From Deltaproteobacteria bacterium (lineage in GTDB: Bacteria > Desulfobacterota > Binatia > Binatales > Binataceae), in contig JAJXZF010000003.1 in NCBI GenBank assembly GCA_021780225.1, positions 1-64,000 on the forward strand: DNA of 64,000 nucleotides, in the 5' to 3' direction. The notes beneath the pieces are model-generated. The model saw only the letters and a list, made by a program, of their open reading frames with translations, made no database searches and had not been told where the DNA came from. Position 1 is the first letter of the stretch, and every line of letters begins with the position of its first letter. Both the position numbers and the translations under genes were made by a program. This document shows, piece by piece, positions 11,115 to 19,421 of the stretch.

Positions 11115-11636
11115 ATGGCTGAGGCCGCGATCGCTATCGGCGCATCGGAGCGCCACAGACGCGCGTTGCGCCGGCGCCGGACGCAAGCCGCAAGCATCGC
11201 GACGGCCGTTTTCCTGGCGGTCGGCGCCGCGGGATGTTCCCTCTTCCATCGCGGCGAAACTCCGCAGCAGAAGTTTATCGACGAGCTGAATCGCGGAAAT
11301 GGGGCGCAGGCGAGTCAGACATGGCTGAACATGTCGGAGCGGGATCGCGAAGCGCTTTCTCATGATCAGGGGTTCAAGCCGAAGTTGACGCAGAAAGAGG
11401 TCGAAGAAGCCGTCGAACGGCAGGCGCAACGCAGAGCCGATGAAGGCGTGACCGATCCCGCTTCGACGGGAATCGACGACTCCGTCACGCCCGATCCCGA
11501 AAACGGCGACATCAACACCCAAATGATCGAACAACCGGGCGTTGAGGCCGATCCGAACGCCAAAGGTCTGTCGTCGCTGCCCCAACTGACCGCGCCGGAC
11601 CAGGCGCCCGCATCGATTGAAGAAAACCCGCGATAG
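11115..11636 (+). CDS. hypothetical lipoprotein
   Basis: 173 aa. A basic N-terminus (RHRRALRRRRTQ) leads into a hydrophobic segment (ASIATAVFLAVGAAGCS) with a lipobox-like AAG-Cys at about residue 41, so it is probably exported and lipid-anchored. The N-region is long; the true start could be further in. The mature part is hydrophilic and acidic: a helical segment (QQKFIDELNRGNGAQASQTWLNMS), then a disordered Pro/Asp/Glu-rich tail. It begins 5 nt after the broken M23 peptidase gene, so it was probably co-transcribed with it. No family recognised. Confidence 0.65.
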   Translation: MAEAAIAIGASERHRRALRRRRTQAASIATAVFLAVGAAGCSLFHRGETPQQKFIDELNRGNGAQASQTWLNMSERDREALSHDQGFKPKLTQKEVEEAVERQAQRRADEGVTDPASTGIDDSVTPDPENGDINTQMIEQPGVEADPNAKGLSSLPQLTAPDQAPASIEENPR

Positions 11637-11658
11637 ATCCGTCCGAGCATACGCAACG

Positions 11659-12735
11659 ATGATTTCGAGATGGCGCCGGCGGCGGCTCGCCGCCCTTTGT
11701 TTGAGCCTGACCTTGACGGGCGCGGCGTGGGCGGCGAGCGAGCCGTGCGGTCCTTTCGGCGATCCTCCCGCGCGATTGATCAAGAGCATCACTCCAAAAT
11801 GCGCGAATGGCGTAAGGCTCGGGCCGTGGAACGACGCCGACGGCACGCCGCGCTACGCCTGTCTTTACGAACCGCCGCAAAGTTCGGCGTCGAAACCTTT
11901 GCCGCTGGTGGTGTACCTGCATCCTTCGCTTTTCACGGCCGACAGCGTGAAGGACTCGACCGATCTGCTGGATTTTCTCGCCACCGCGAACGTCAGCGAC
12001 GATCCTGCGCGGCCGGGGTTCATTCTGCTGGCGCCGCAAGGCCGCGACACCGTTCATCAATATTCGTGGCCCGACCGTACCGGAAGCGGATGGGACGTAT
12101 GGTATCGGCAGTTGAGTCCGCCGGGAGCGGTCAAAATTGGCGGACGCGATTATCCGGAGAACGCCGATGCGGCGGCGATCGATCACTTTATCGACGCCGC
12201 CGTCGCGGATGGCAAGGTCGAACGCGGCCGGATATATCTGACCGGATGGTCGAACGGCGGATCGATGGCGTATCTGTACGGATTGAACCGCACGCGAATC
12301 GCGTCGGTGGCAGTCTATTCGGCGCCGGATCCTTTCGGGTTGCAGCCGGACGTCTGCCCGCAAACTCCGGTTGCGAAAACGCCATCCAGCGAGCACGAAG
12401 CGCCAGTCGGCAATCCGACACTCGCCGCCTACCAGGTGCATAACAGTTGCGATATCGCCGGCATTTGTCCGAACGTGCTTTTCCTCGAGGGCAATCTTTC
12501 CCGGCTCGGCGCGAACGTCGCCGACGTCATTGTCGATCGCAAGGATCAAAAGACGCAGGAATGCGACGCTTTTTGCGGAACGAATCCGAACGGCGGCGTG
12601 CTTAATCCGATTGGCGCGATGATTGGCCTGGAGCGTCATCTGCATTGGCCGCGTCCATGGACCGCGGCGATGCTGGACTACTTTCGGCGCCATCCGTTGA
12701 AAACTTCGCATGACGCGCCCTCGCATAAAAAATGA
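11659..12735 (+). CDS. secreted alpha/beta-hydrolase, PHB-depolymerase/feruloyl-esterase-like
   Basis: 358 aa with a signal peptide (MISRWRRRRLAALCLSLTLTGAAWA). The exported part has LVVYLHPS (oxyanion region), the nucleophile elbow GWSNGGS at about residues 195-201, an Asp-containing strand after the core, and a C-terminal His in ERHLHWPRPWT. Several Cys (SEPCGPFG, NSCDIAGICPN, CDAFCG) suggest disulphides in an extracellular enzyme. I chose the ATG at 11659 because it places the signal peptide at the N-terminus and avoids overlap with the lipoprotein gene; an ATG at 11617 is also open. Substrate unknown: an ester polymer or aryl ester is likely for this fold. Confidence 0.75.
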   Translation: MISRWRRRRLAALCLSLTLTGAAWAASEPCGPFGDPPARLIKSITPKCANGVRLGPWNDADGTPRYACLYEPPQSSASKPLPLVVYLHPSLFTADSVKDSTDLLDFLATANVSDDPARPGFILLAPQGRDTVHQYSWPDRTGSGWDVWYRQLSPPGAVKIGGRDYPENADAAAIDHFIDAAVADGKVERGRIYLTGWSNGGSMAYLYGLNRTRIASVAVYSAPDPFGLQPDVCPQTPVAKTPSSEHEAPVGNPTLAAYQVHNSCDIAGICPNVLFLEGNLSRLGANVADVIVDRKDQKTQECDAFCGTNPNGGVLNPIGAMIGLERHLHWPRPWTAAMLDYFRRHPLKTSHDAPSHKK

Positions 12736-12759
12736 ACGCGGAAATTCTGGAGACAAATC

Positions 12760-13914
12760 ATGGATTTTAATTTTACCGAAGAGCAGGACCTGCTCCGGCG
12801 CACGATTTCCGATTTCGCCGCGCGCGAATTGGCGCCGCACTATCAGGAACGCGACCAAGACGAGGATTTGCCGCGCGAAGTGGTGCGCCATCTCGGCGAA
12901 TTGGGCTTGCTCGCGCCGACGGTCGATTCCGCATACGGCGGCCAATCGCTGGATTTCGTTTCGCTTGGAATCGCCTTCGAGGAACTGGGCCGTCACGAAT
13001 TCAACGCCGCGTATGTGCTGCTGCTCTCGGCGCTGGTCGGCGAGATCGTCAACTCCCGCGGCGACGAGCGTCAAAAGCGCGAGTATCTGCCCGCGATCTG
13101 CAGCGGGAAAATCGTGCCCGCGCTGGGCGTGACCGAGCCCGCCGGCGGCTCCGACGCGGCGCACGTGAAACTCAGCGCCCGCCGCGACGGCGACGGCTAC
13201 ATTCTGGATGGCGAAAAGAGCTCGATTTCTTTCGCCTCGTGGGCGGACACGATCCTGCTGATGGCGCGCACGGGAACGATAGAGCAGGGCGCGCGCGGCG
13301 TCAGCGCGTTTTACGTCGATCTGAGATCGCCGGGGGTGAGCCGGGCGCGCTTTCGCGACCTGGGCACGAAGGCGGTCGGCCGCGGCCAGCTCTTCTTCGA
13401 TTCGGTGCGCGTGCCCGCCAACGCGCGCGTCGGCGACGAGGGGATGGGTTTCATTCAGGTGATGCAGGGATTTGATTTCAGCCGCTCGATGATCGGCCTG
13501 ATGTGCATCGGCGCCGCGCAACAGAGCGTTGACGAGACCTGCAAGTATGTTGCCGAACGGCAGGCGTTCGGCGGCAGCCTCGCGCGGTTCGAAGGAGTCT
13601 CATTCCCTCTGGCGGAAGCGGCGGTGCAACTGCGTGCGGCGCGGCTGCTTTGCTACGAAGCGCTCTGGAAGAAAGATCGCGGCGAACCGCACGGATGGCT
13701 CGCGGCGGGATGCAAATGGTGGGCGCCGGAACTGTCAGCGAAGGTGCTCCATCAATGCCTGCTGCTGCACGGGCATCTTGGTTTCAGCATGGACCTGCCG
13801 CATCAGCAGCGGATGCGCGACGTGATCGGACTCGAAATCGGCGATGGCACCGCGCAAATCATGAAGCTGCTGGTCGCGCGGGAGCTGATCGGCCAGGTCG
13901 CGCGCGGCTATTGA
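12760..13914 (+). CDS. acyl-CoA dehydrogenase family protein
   Basis: 384 aa flavoprotein of the ACAD fold: N-terminal helical domain (MDFNFTEEQDLLRRT), FAD/substrate motif ALGVTEPAGGSDA, the middle beta-domain (YILDGEKSSISFA), and the C-terminal helical domain with RQAFGGSLARFE and GHLGFSMDLP. Near the C-terminus the motif usually reading Y-E-G-T, which carries the catalytic Glu in many ACADs, reads GDGTAQI, so Asp replaces Glu. It follows the esterase by 24 nt on the same strand. It would oxidise an acyl-CoA at C2-C3; chain length or ring substrate cannot be told. Confidence 0.88.
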   Translation: MDFNFTEEQDLLRRTISDFAARELAPHYQERDQDEDLPREVVRHLGELGLLAPTVDSAYGGQSLDFVSLGIAFEELGRHEFNAAYVLLLSALVGEIVNSRGDERQKREYLPAICSGKIVPALGVTEPAGGSDAAHVKLSARRDGDGYILDGEKSSISFASWADTILLMARTGTIEQGARGVSAFYVDLRSPGVSRARFRDLGTKAVGRGQLFFDSVRVPANARVGDEGMGFIQVMQGFDFSRSMIGLMCIGAAQQSVDETCKYVAERQAFGGSLARFEGVSFPLAEAAVQLRAARLLCYEALWKKDRGEPHGWLAAGCKWWAPELSAKVLHQCLLLHGHLGFSMDLPHQQRMRDVIGLEIGDGTAQIMKLLVARELIGQVARGY

Positions 13915-13962
13915 TTGGGTTCGTATCTTCGCCCAATCGAACGCTTGCGAAAGTTGCGCAAA

Positions 13963-14733
13963 TCAGGGAATGCGCGCTTTGAAGCGCAGCCGGATGTAAT
14001 CTCCCGTCCACCGTCCGGCTTCGTCGCAGAGCACCGGTTTGAGCCGCTCCACGACTTCCGCGATCGCGTCCTGCCGTTCATTCGGCGGCAGCCGGTTGAA
14101 CAGGGGCTGTCCAAACAATTCCAGCCATCCGGCCATATTGGTTGGCAGCGGGGTTGGTCGCGGAATCAACTCGATATAATCGACGCTGAACCCGGCCGCC
14201 TCAAGGCGCGCGCGATAGTCGTTTACGGTCGGGAAGTACCATGGGATGTTCGCGGCCGCGCCGGCCACGCCCCGCCGCTCAAGGGTCGCGACGATCGACA
14301 CGACAATCGCGGCGACGCATCCGTGTCCGCCCATTTCAGCGACAAAGCGGCCGCCCGGCTTGAGCGCGCGCTTGACGCCGGCGATTACCGCGTCCGGCGC
14401 GGACTTCATCCAATGGAGCGCCGCATTTGAGAAAACCGCGTCGAATTCGCTCGCGAATGCCAGCTTTTCGCCGGCGCATATGCGAGCGTCCAGCCCGCGC
14501 GCCCGCGCCGCCACGATCATGTCCGGCGCCGCGTCGACGCCGACTGCCACAGCGCCCGCGGCGGCGATTTTTTCAGTGAGAACTCCGTCGCCGCAGCCCA
14601 GATCAAGGATCCGTTCGCCCGGATGCGGCGCCAAAAGTTCCAGTACGGGCGCGCCCAAGGCCGGCACAAAGTGCGCGTGCCGGGCGTAATGATCGGCTTT
14701 CCATTCCTGCTTCGGCGGTTCGCTCGATTCCAT
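13963..14733 (-). CDS. class I SAM-dependent methyltransferase
   Basis: 256 aa. Motif I is ILDLGCGDGVLTEKI (residues ~40-54), followed by an acidic loop (GVDAAPDMIVAARARG), DAVFSNAALHWM and the post-core RFVAEMGGHG. This resembles trans-aconitate methyltransferase-like and other small-molecule methyltransferases of the family. The gene points against the acyl-CoA dehydrogenase (convergent, 48 nt apart). Substrate not predictable. Confidence 0.85.
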   Translation of the reverse strand: MESSEPPKQEWKADHYARHAHFVPALGAPVLELLAPHPGERILDLGCGDGVLTEKIAAAGAVAVGVDAAPDMIVAARARGLDARICAGEKLAFASEFDAVFSNAALHWMKSAPDAVIAGVKRALKPGGRFVAEMGGHGCVAAIVVSIVATLERRGVAGAAANIPWYFPTVNDYRARLEAAGFSVDYIELIPRPTPLPTNMAGWLELFGQPLFNRLPPNERQDAIAEVVERLKPVLCDEAGRWTGDYIRLRFKARIP

Positions 14734-14852
14734 CGGACAACGGCTCCCGCGACGGAATCGATCGCCGCCGCCAATTCGGTTTAGTTGATCTCGCGCACGA
14801 GGAGCAAGCCCGTCGCGATTTACGGCTTTGCGACGATGACGACATTCAGCGC

Positions 14853-15050
14853 GGGGTCCACTGAATAAGTTTGCGCTCCGCGTCTATTTTGAGCTCCGTG
14901 TGGATGCCCGGATCAAGTCCGGGCATGACCAAGTCTGTTCGTCATTGCCGGGTCCAGACCCGGCAATCCATCCCTGGTCGCCCAGCGGTGGGCGACCCGC
15001 GTGCCGAGCCGAGCAGGCATCGGGTGGAAGTTATTTGCGGGACGTCATAT
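14853..15050. repeat. MITE-like dispersed repeat, copy 1 (left end degraded)
   Basis: About 198 bp containing AATAAGTTTGCGCTC near the left end, the palindromes ATGCCCGGATCAAGTCCGGGC and TTGCCGGGTCCAGACCCGGCA, and GGAAGTTATTTGCGGGAC near the right end. The left terminal repeat has decayed (GGGGTCCACTG instead of GGCGTCCCGCA). It fills most of the 486-bp gap between the methyltransferase and cbiA. Same orientation as the copies at 33842 and 51728. Confidence 0.8.
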
Positions 15051-15219
15051 TCACGTGGTTGTTCCTGCCGGATGGGATTTTGCGGCGTCAAGACGCGGCT
15101 CCATTCGGGAAATGATCGCGCCGATGCTCATCCGTAATCCGGCATCGTTTGGCATCGCCATTCAGGCGGGTGGACGCCGCACGCGTGGCGTACGCATCGC
15201 GATCGCGTAAAATCGTGCA

Positions 15220-16617
15220 ATGGCGATTGCGAGCGGACGGCCGCGGATCCTGATTGGCGCGACTGGAAGCGGGGCCGGAAAGACTACTGTGACCGTCGGA
15301 TTGATCGCGGCGTTGCGATCGCGCGGGATGCGCGTCGCGGCGTTCAAATGCGGTCCGGATTATCTCGATCCGACCTACCACGCGCGCGCCGCGGGAGCGG
15401 TATCGCACAATCTCGACGGTTGGATGATGGGGCGCGACGCGGTGCTTGCGACCTTCACGCGATGTTCCGCCGAGGCGGATGTCTCGGTGATCGAAGGCGT
15501 GATGGGTTTGTTCGACGGCGCCAGTCCGGCCAGCGAGGAAGGATCGACGGCGGAGATCGCCAAGTGGCTCGGCGCGCCCGTGATCCTGGTGACAGACGCG
15601 TCCGGGATGGCGCGCACGATAGCCGCCGTCGCCCATGGCTTCGCTCACTTCGACCCGGCGGTGAAACTGGCGGGCTTGATCTGCAATCGTATCGGCGGAC
15701 GGCGTCATCTGGACCTGCTGCGCGAGGCGTCCGCCGAAATTCCCGTGCTGGGCGGATTGCCCGTCGATGACGCCGCGGCATTCCCGGAGCGTCATCTGGG
15801 GCTGTTTTACGCCGATGAAGCGCATGTGCCCGGAGCGCGAATTGAGGCATGCGGGCGCAACGCGGCGGAATGGTTCGATCTCGATGCGATGATCGCGATC
15901 GCTCGTTCGGCGCCGGCGCTTGCCGATTGCGCGAGCGGCGAGGGCGTCCGTGCGCGCCGCCGCGATCCGCGCTGCCGGATCGGAATCGCGCAGGACGAAG
16001 CGTTTCATTTTTACTACGACGATAATCTTCGCCGGCTGGAATCGCTTGGCGCCGAGCTGGCGCCGTTCAGCCCGATTCGCGACGCCGCGCCGCCGGCGGC
16101 CGACGGTCTTTATTTCGGCGGTGGATATCCGGAGGCGCACGCGCGCGCGCTTGCGGAAAATCGCCCGATGCTGGAGGCGGTCAGGTCGATGCTGCGCCGC
16201 GGCGTTCCGATCTACGCGGAGTGCGGCGGCCTGATGTATTTCGCGCGCGCGATTCGCGTGCTTGACGGCGGCGTCTTTCCGATGATCGGCGCGATTCCCG
16301 CCGAGGCGGTGATGCATGATCGGCTCCAGGCGCTCGGTTACGTCGAGGTTGAAACGACGCGGCCGACAATCCTTGGCGCCGCCGGCCTCCGCTTTCGCGG
16401 CCATCAATTCCGCTATTCGACGCTCGTCCCGGAACCGCATGGAATCGAGCGCGCCTACGCCGTGCGTCCGCGGCGGAGCGCCGGATTCGACGAGGGCTTT
16501 TCCGCCGGCAATCTGCTCGCCAGCTACGTGCACGCGCACTGGGCGTCGAATCCGCAGGCCGCCGCGGGATTCGTGGATGCGTGCGCCGCCGCGCGCGCAC
16601 GGACTTTGCCGCGATGA
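15220..16617 (+). CDS. cbiA: cobyrinate a,c-diamide synthase
   Basis: 465 aa glutamine- and ATP-dependent enzyme that amidates carboxylates a and c of the corrin ring. The N-terminal P-loop is GATGSGAGKTTVT (about residues 12-24), followed by KCGPDYLDPTYH and NLDGWMM, typical of CbiA/CobB. The C-terminal class I amidotransferase domain has the nucleophile Cys in IYAECGGLMYF and a His in SYVHAHW. The stop overlaps the start of cobQ (ATGA), so the two are translationally coupled. No cobalamin riboswitch was recognised upstream; that gap is mostly a dispersed repeat. Confidence 0.95.
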   Translation: MAIASGRPRILIGATGSGAGKTTVTVGLIAALRSRGMRVAAFKCGPDYLDPTYHARAAGAVSHNLDGWMMGRDAVLATFTRCSAEADVSVIEGVMGLFDGASPASEEGSTAEIAKWLGAPVILVTDASGMARTIAAVAHGFAHFDPAVKLAGLICNRIGGRRHLDLLREASAEIPVLGGLPVDDAAAFPERHLGLFYADEAHVPGARIEACGRNAAEWFDLDAMIAIARSAPALADCASGEGVRARRRDPRCRIGIAQDEAFHFYYDDNLRRLESLGAELAPFSPIRDAAPPAADGLYFGGGYPEAHARALAENRPMLEAVRSMLRRGVPIYAECGGLMYFARAIRVLDGGVFPMIGAIPAEAVMHDRLQALGYVEVETTRPTILGAAGLRFRGHQFRYSTLVPEPHGIERAYAVRPRRSAGFDEGFSAGNLLASYVHAHWASNPQAAAGFVDACAAARARTLPR

Positions 16618-18140
16618 CCGGGCGCGTCCTGATGGTTCAGGGCACCGGGTCGTCGGTGGGCAAAAGCCTGATCGCCGCCGCCTTCTGCCGGATTTTGCGC
16701 GCCCGCGGCATGTCGGTCGCTCCGTTCAAGGCGCAAAACATGGCGCTCAATTCCTTCGTCACGCCTGACGGCTTCGAGATCGGCCGGGCGCAGGCGGTTC
16801 AGGCGGAGGCCGCTGGAATCGCGCCGGCCGTCGAGATGAATCCCATACTGCTCAAACCCGAGCCGGGGATGCGCTCGCAGGTCGTCGTGATGGGCCGGCC
16901 GGTCGCCTCGATGAGCTTTCGCGATTACCACTTGATGCGCCCGGAACTGGTTCGCGTGATTCACGACGCGCTGGCGCACCTGCGCGCCGCGCACGATTTC
17001 GTGGTGATCGAAGGAGCGGGCAGTCCGGCTGAAATCAATCTGCGTTCGCAAGACCTCGTGAACATGCATGTCGCGCGCGAGGCTGACGCGCCGGTGATTT
17101 TGATCGGCGACATCGATCGAGGAGGAGTGTTCGCGCAATTCGTCGGTACGATGGATCTGCTCGAACCGGCCGATCGCGTGCGCGTCGCCGCCTTTCTGAT
17201 CAACAAGTTTCGCGGCGAGGCGGCGTTGCTAGCGCCGGGGATCGAATACCTCGAACAGAGATTCGGCATTCCAATGCTCGGCGTGGCGCCGTTTATCGCG
17301 AATTTGAAAATCGCCGATGAAGATTCGGCCGCGCTCGAGAATCGCCGCGGCCGGCGCGCGTCACACGACGATTTGGACATTGCGGTGATTCAACTCCCGC
17401 ATATTTCCAATTACGACGACTTTCTGCCGCTGGAGCACGAGCCGGGCGTTTGCGTGCGCTTCATCCAGCGCGGCGAGGAAATTGGCGCGCCGGATCTGCT
17501 GGTCATTCCCGGAACGAAGAGCACCGTCGCCGACCTCGCGTGGCTGCGCGCATCAGGCCTGGCCGATGCGATCGTAAATCGCGCGCGGCTGGGCGCGCCG
17601 GTAATTGGAATCTGCGGGGGATGCCAGATGCTCGGGCGGCGAATCGACGATCCGTACGCGGTGGAATCGACGGTCGAGTCGGCGCCTGCCCTGGGGCTGC
17701 TGCCGCTCGCGACGCGCTTCGCCCGCGAGAAGCGCACCGCGCAGGTGCGCGGGCGGGCGATCGCGCCTTCGGTTTTTACCGGGATGTCGACGGAGGATGT
17801 CGGCGATATTTCGGGTTATGAAATCCACATGGGCGGAATCGAGCGCGACGCCGGCTCCCCGCCGTGCTTTCAAGTGCTTCGTCTCAATTCCGCCGCGGAA
17901 GCTGAGGACGGCGCGATCGCCGGCGACGGCGCGGCTGTCGCCGGGACGATGATTCATGGAATTTTCGACAACGATCGCTTGCGCGCCCGGATGCTCGCAT
18001 GGCTGCGGTACCGTCGTGGTATCCCTGCGCCGGCGGTGAAAACGCCGTTTTCGCGCGATGACGAATACGACAGGCTGGCGAGCGTCGTGCGCGAAAATAT
18101 AAACTGGTCTCTATTCGAACGGATTGCCGGGCTTGCGTAG
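16614..18140 (+). CDS. cobQ: cobyric acid synthase
   Basis: 508 aa enzyme that amidates the b, d, e and g carboxylates of adenosyl-cobyrinate diamide. The N-terminal nucleotide-binding domain has QGTGSSVGKSL and FKAQNMALNSFVT. The amidotransferase triad is visible as Cys in IGICGGCQMLG and His in GTMIHGIFDN. Start ATG at 16614 overlaps the cbiA stop by four bases. Together with cbiA it implies corrinoid synthesis or salvage, which the methylmalonyl-CoA mutase downstream would need. Confidence 0.95.
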   Translation: MTGRVLMVQGTGSSVGKSLIAAAFCRILRARGMSVAPFKAQNMALNSFVTPDGFEIGRAQAVQAEAAGIAPAVEMNPILLKPEPGMRSQVVVMGRPVASMSFRDYHLMRPELVRVIHDALAHLRAAHDFVVIEGAGSPAEINLRSQDLVNMHVAREADAPVILIGDIDRGGVFAQFVGTMDLLEPADRVRVAAFLINKFRGEAALLAPGIEYLEQRFGIPMLGVAPFIANLKIADEDSAALENRRGRRASHDDLDIAVIQLPHISNYDDFLPLEHEPGVCVRFIQRGEEIGAPDLLVIPGTKSTVADLAWLRASGLADAIVNRARLGAPVIGICGGCQMLGRRIDDPYAVESTVESAPALGLLPLATRFAREKRTAQVRGRAIAPSVFTGMSTEDVGDISGYEIHMGGIERDAGSPPCFQVLRLNSAAEAEDGAIAGDGAAVAGTMIHGIFDNDRLRARMLAWLRYRRGIPAPAVKTPFSRDDEYDRLASVVRENINWSLFERIAGLA

Positions 18141-18169
18141 CGGCTCTGGTCGAAGTATTCCCGCTGAAA

Positions 18170-18187
18170 GCGGCGTCATGACGCCGC
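18170..18187. promoter_or_regulatory. 18-bp perfect palindrome just upstream of hemQ
   Basis: GCGGCGTCATGACGCCGC, fully self-complementary, centred between the cobQ stop (18140) and the hemQ start (18198), ending 10 nt before the ATG. It could be an operator or a short hairpin covering the hemQ ribosome-binding region. No T-run follows, so it is not a standard terminator. Confidence 0.4.
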
Positions 18188-18197
18188 CATTAAAATC

Positions 18198-19061
18198 ATG
18201 AAACATCCGCATTCCGAAGATGGTTCTCGAACTGTGTCCGACCTGCCGGCGGTTCCCTTGACGCTCGAAGGCGCGGCGCTGCTGCATCAGTTTTTCCGCA
18301 TCCGCCGGCGTCAATGGAATTCTTTGACCAGGAACCGTCGCGACGAAATTATCGCTCAAGCCGCCGAAGCGTTCGCGTCGATGGAACGGCGCGAAGGAGG
18401 CCAAAGCGCGCTCTTTTCCGAGCTCGGACACAAAGGCGATCTGATCGCGGTTCATTTTCGGCGCGGGATGGAAGAGCTCGACGCGGCGCAACTTGAGGTT
18501 TCGCGGCTTGCGCTTGCCGAATTCCTCGATCCCGCTTCGTCCTACGTATCCGTGGTTGAAATCGGCTTATACGAAGCGTCGGTCAAGTTATATTGCGAGC
18601 TCGCGGAGCGCGGCGTCGCGGCCCATTCGCCGCAATGGAACGACGCCGTAGCCGCGGCCGTGGCGGATCAGCGCGAAAAACTTGCGGCGCGCCTGTTTCC
18701 GCAAATTCCGGACCGTCGTTTTCTCTGTTTTTATCCGATGAACAAGCGGCGTTCCGGCGCCGATAACTGGTATTCGCTGCCGATCGGCGAGCGTCAACGC
18801 ATGATGCGCGATCACGGCATGATCGGGCGCCGCTACGCCGGACAGGTGATTCAAGTGATTTCCGGTTCGATCGGTTTCGACGATTGGGAATGGGGCGTCG
18901 ATCTATTCGCCGACGATCCGCTGGTTTTCAAGAAGCTCGTGTACGAGATGCGATTTGACGAGTCGAGCGCCCGCTACGCGGAATTCGGACCGTTTTTCGT
19001 CGGCGTGCGGCTCGCCGCGAACGAACTCGGACGTATCCTCGCCACGCCCGAAGATCGTTGA
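18198..19061 (+). CDS. hemQ: coproheme decarboxylase (HemQ / chlorite dismutase family)
   Basis: 287 aa. It converts coproheme III to haem b in the coproporphyrin-dependent pathway. Signature stretches: CFYPMNKRR, NWYSLP, RMMRDHGMIGRRY (His is the expected proximal haem ligand), GSIGFDDWEWGVDLF, and EMRFDESSARYAEFGPFFVG, which separates HemQ from true chlorite dismutases (these have a distal Arg in a different context). The extra ~40 N-terminal residues are usual for longer family members. It follows cobQ on the same strand, placing two tetrapyrrole steps together. Confidence 0.9.
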   Translation: MKHPHSEDGSRTVSDLPAVPLTLEGAALLHQFFRIRRRQWNSLTRNRRDEIIAQAAEAFASMERREGGQSALFSELGHKGDLIAVHFRRGMEELDAAQLEVSRLALAEFLDPASSYVSVVEIGLYEASVKLYCELAERGVAAHSPQWNDAVAAAVADQREKLAARLFPQIPDRRFLCFYPMNKRRSGADNWYSLPIGERQRMMRDHGMIGRRYAGQVIQVISGSIGFDDWEWGVDLFADDPLVFKKLVYEMRFDESSARYAEFGPFFVGVRLAANELGRILATPEDR

Positions 19062-19091
19062 CGGAATTTGACGGTGCGGTTTGCTTCGCTG

Positions 19092-19127
19092 GCGCCGCGT
19101 CGCTGCTGAATCGATGCGACGCGGCGC
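19092..19127. terminator. 12-bp perfect hairpin between convergent hemQ and selW-like gene
   Basis: GCGCCGCGTCGC (19092-19103), a 12-nt loop, then GCGACGCGGCGC (19116-19127). It lies just past the stops of both convergent genes, so it can serve either direction. No clear T-run, so termination is inferred from position and stem strength. Confidence 0.5.
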
Positions 19128-19129
19128 GG

Positions 19130-19360
19130 TCAGGCCGGCTTAATCCTGGACAAGACCTCTTCGACCTCGCCGTCAACCGGAAAGCGCCCGGTTTGCGCTT
19201 TCGAATAGATCAGCGATCCATCTACGATTACGTCGAACTGACCGGTGCGGCCCGGTTTGATTTCAGCCTGCTGATTGAACCGCTTGGCGATGCTGGCGGC
19301 CAGACCGGCCGCACGGGATTTATACCCTCAGGGCACGCAATACAGAATCTCGATCTTCAT
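19130..19360 (-). CDS. SelW/Rdx-like selenoprotein with in-frame TGA (Sec)
   Basis: 76-aa thioredoxin-fold Rdx (SelT/SelW/SelH) family protein. It starts MKIEILYCVP; codon 11 is TGA (19328-19330), then GYKSRAAGLAASIAKRF, a QFDVIVDGSLIYSK strand pair, GRFPVDGEVEEVL, and a normal TGA stop. The C-x-x-U motif is where family members have CxxU or CxxC. The frame is open across the whole family length on both sides of the TGA. A hairpin with a GGUCU loop follows the TGA (see 19296-19312). Ordinary gene calling would miss or truncate it. It lies downstream of the arginine decarboxylase gene on the same strand (61 nt). Redox role in the cytoplasm, partner unknown. Expression needs SelA/B/C/D elsewhere in the genome. 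Confidence 0.8.
19296..19312 (-). promoter_or_regulatory. bacterial SECIS-like stem-loop for Sec insertion
   Basis: On the minus strand GCGGCC, loop GGTCT, GGCCGC: a perfect 6-bp GC stem. The loop starts 21 nt after the TGA codon, within the spacing known for bacterial SECIS elements, and the GGUCU loop matches the loop of the E. coli fdhF element, which is bound by SelB. It is inside the coding sequence (codons ~17-22). Confidence 0.7.
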
Positions 19361-19421
19361 GGTTTCAGCCTAAAGCCGATGATTGCGCCGCGCAACCGTC
19401 AAGCGCGGCCGCCGGCCGGCG

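Noticed and set aside
15051-15219. Cobalamin riboswitch upstream of cbiA
   Set aside because: No B12-box-like core was found; most of the upstream gap is a dispersed repeat.
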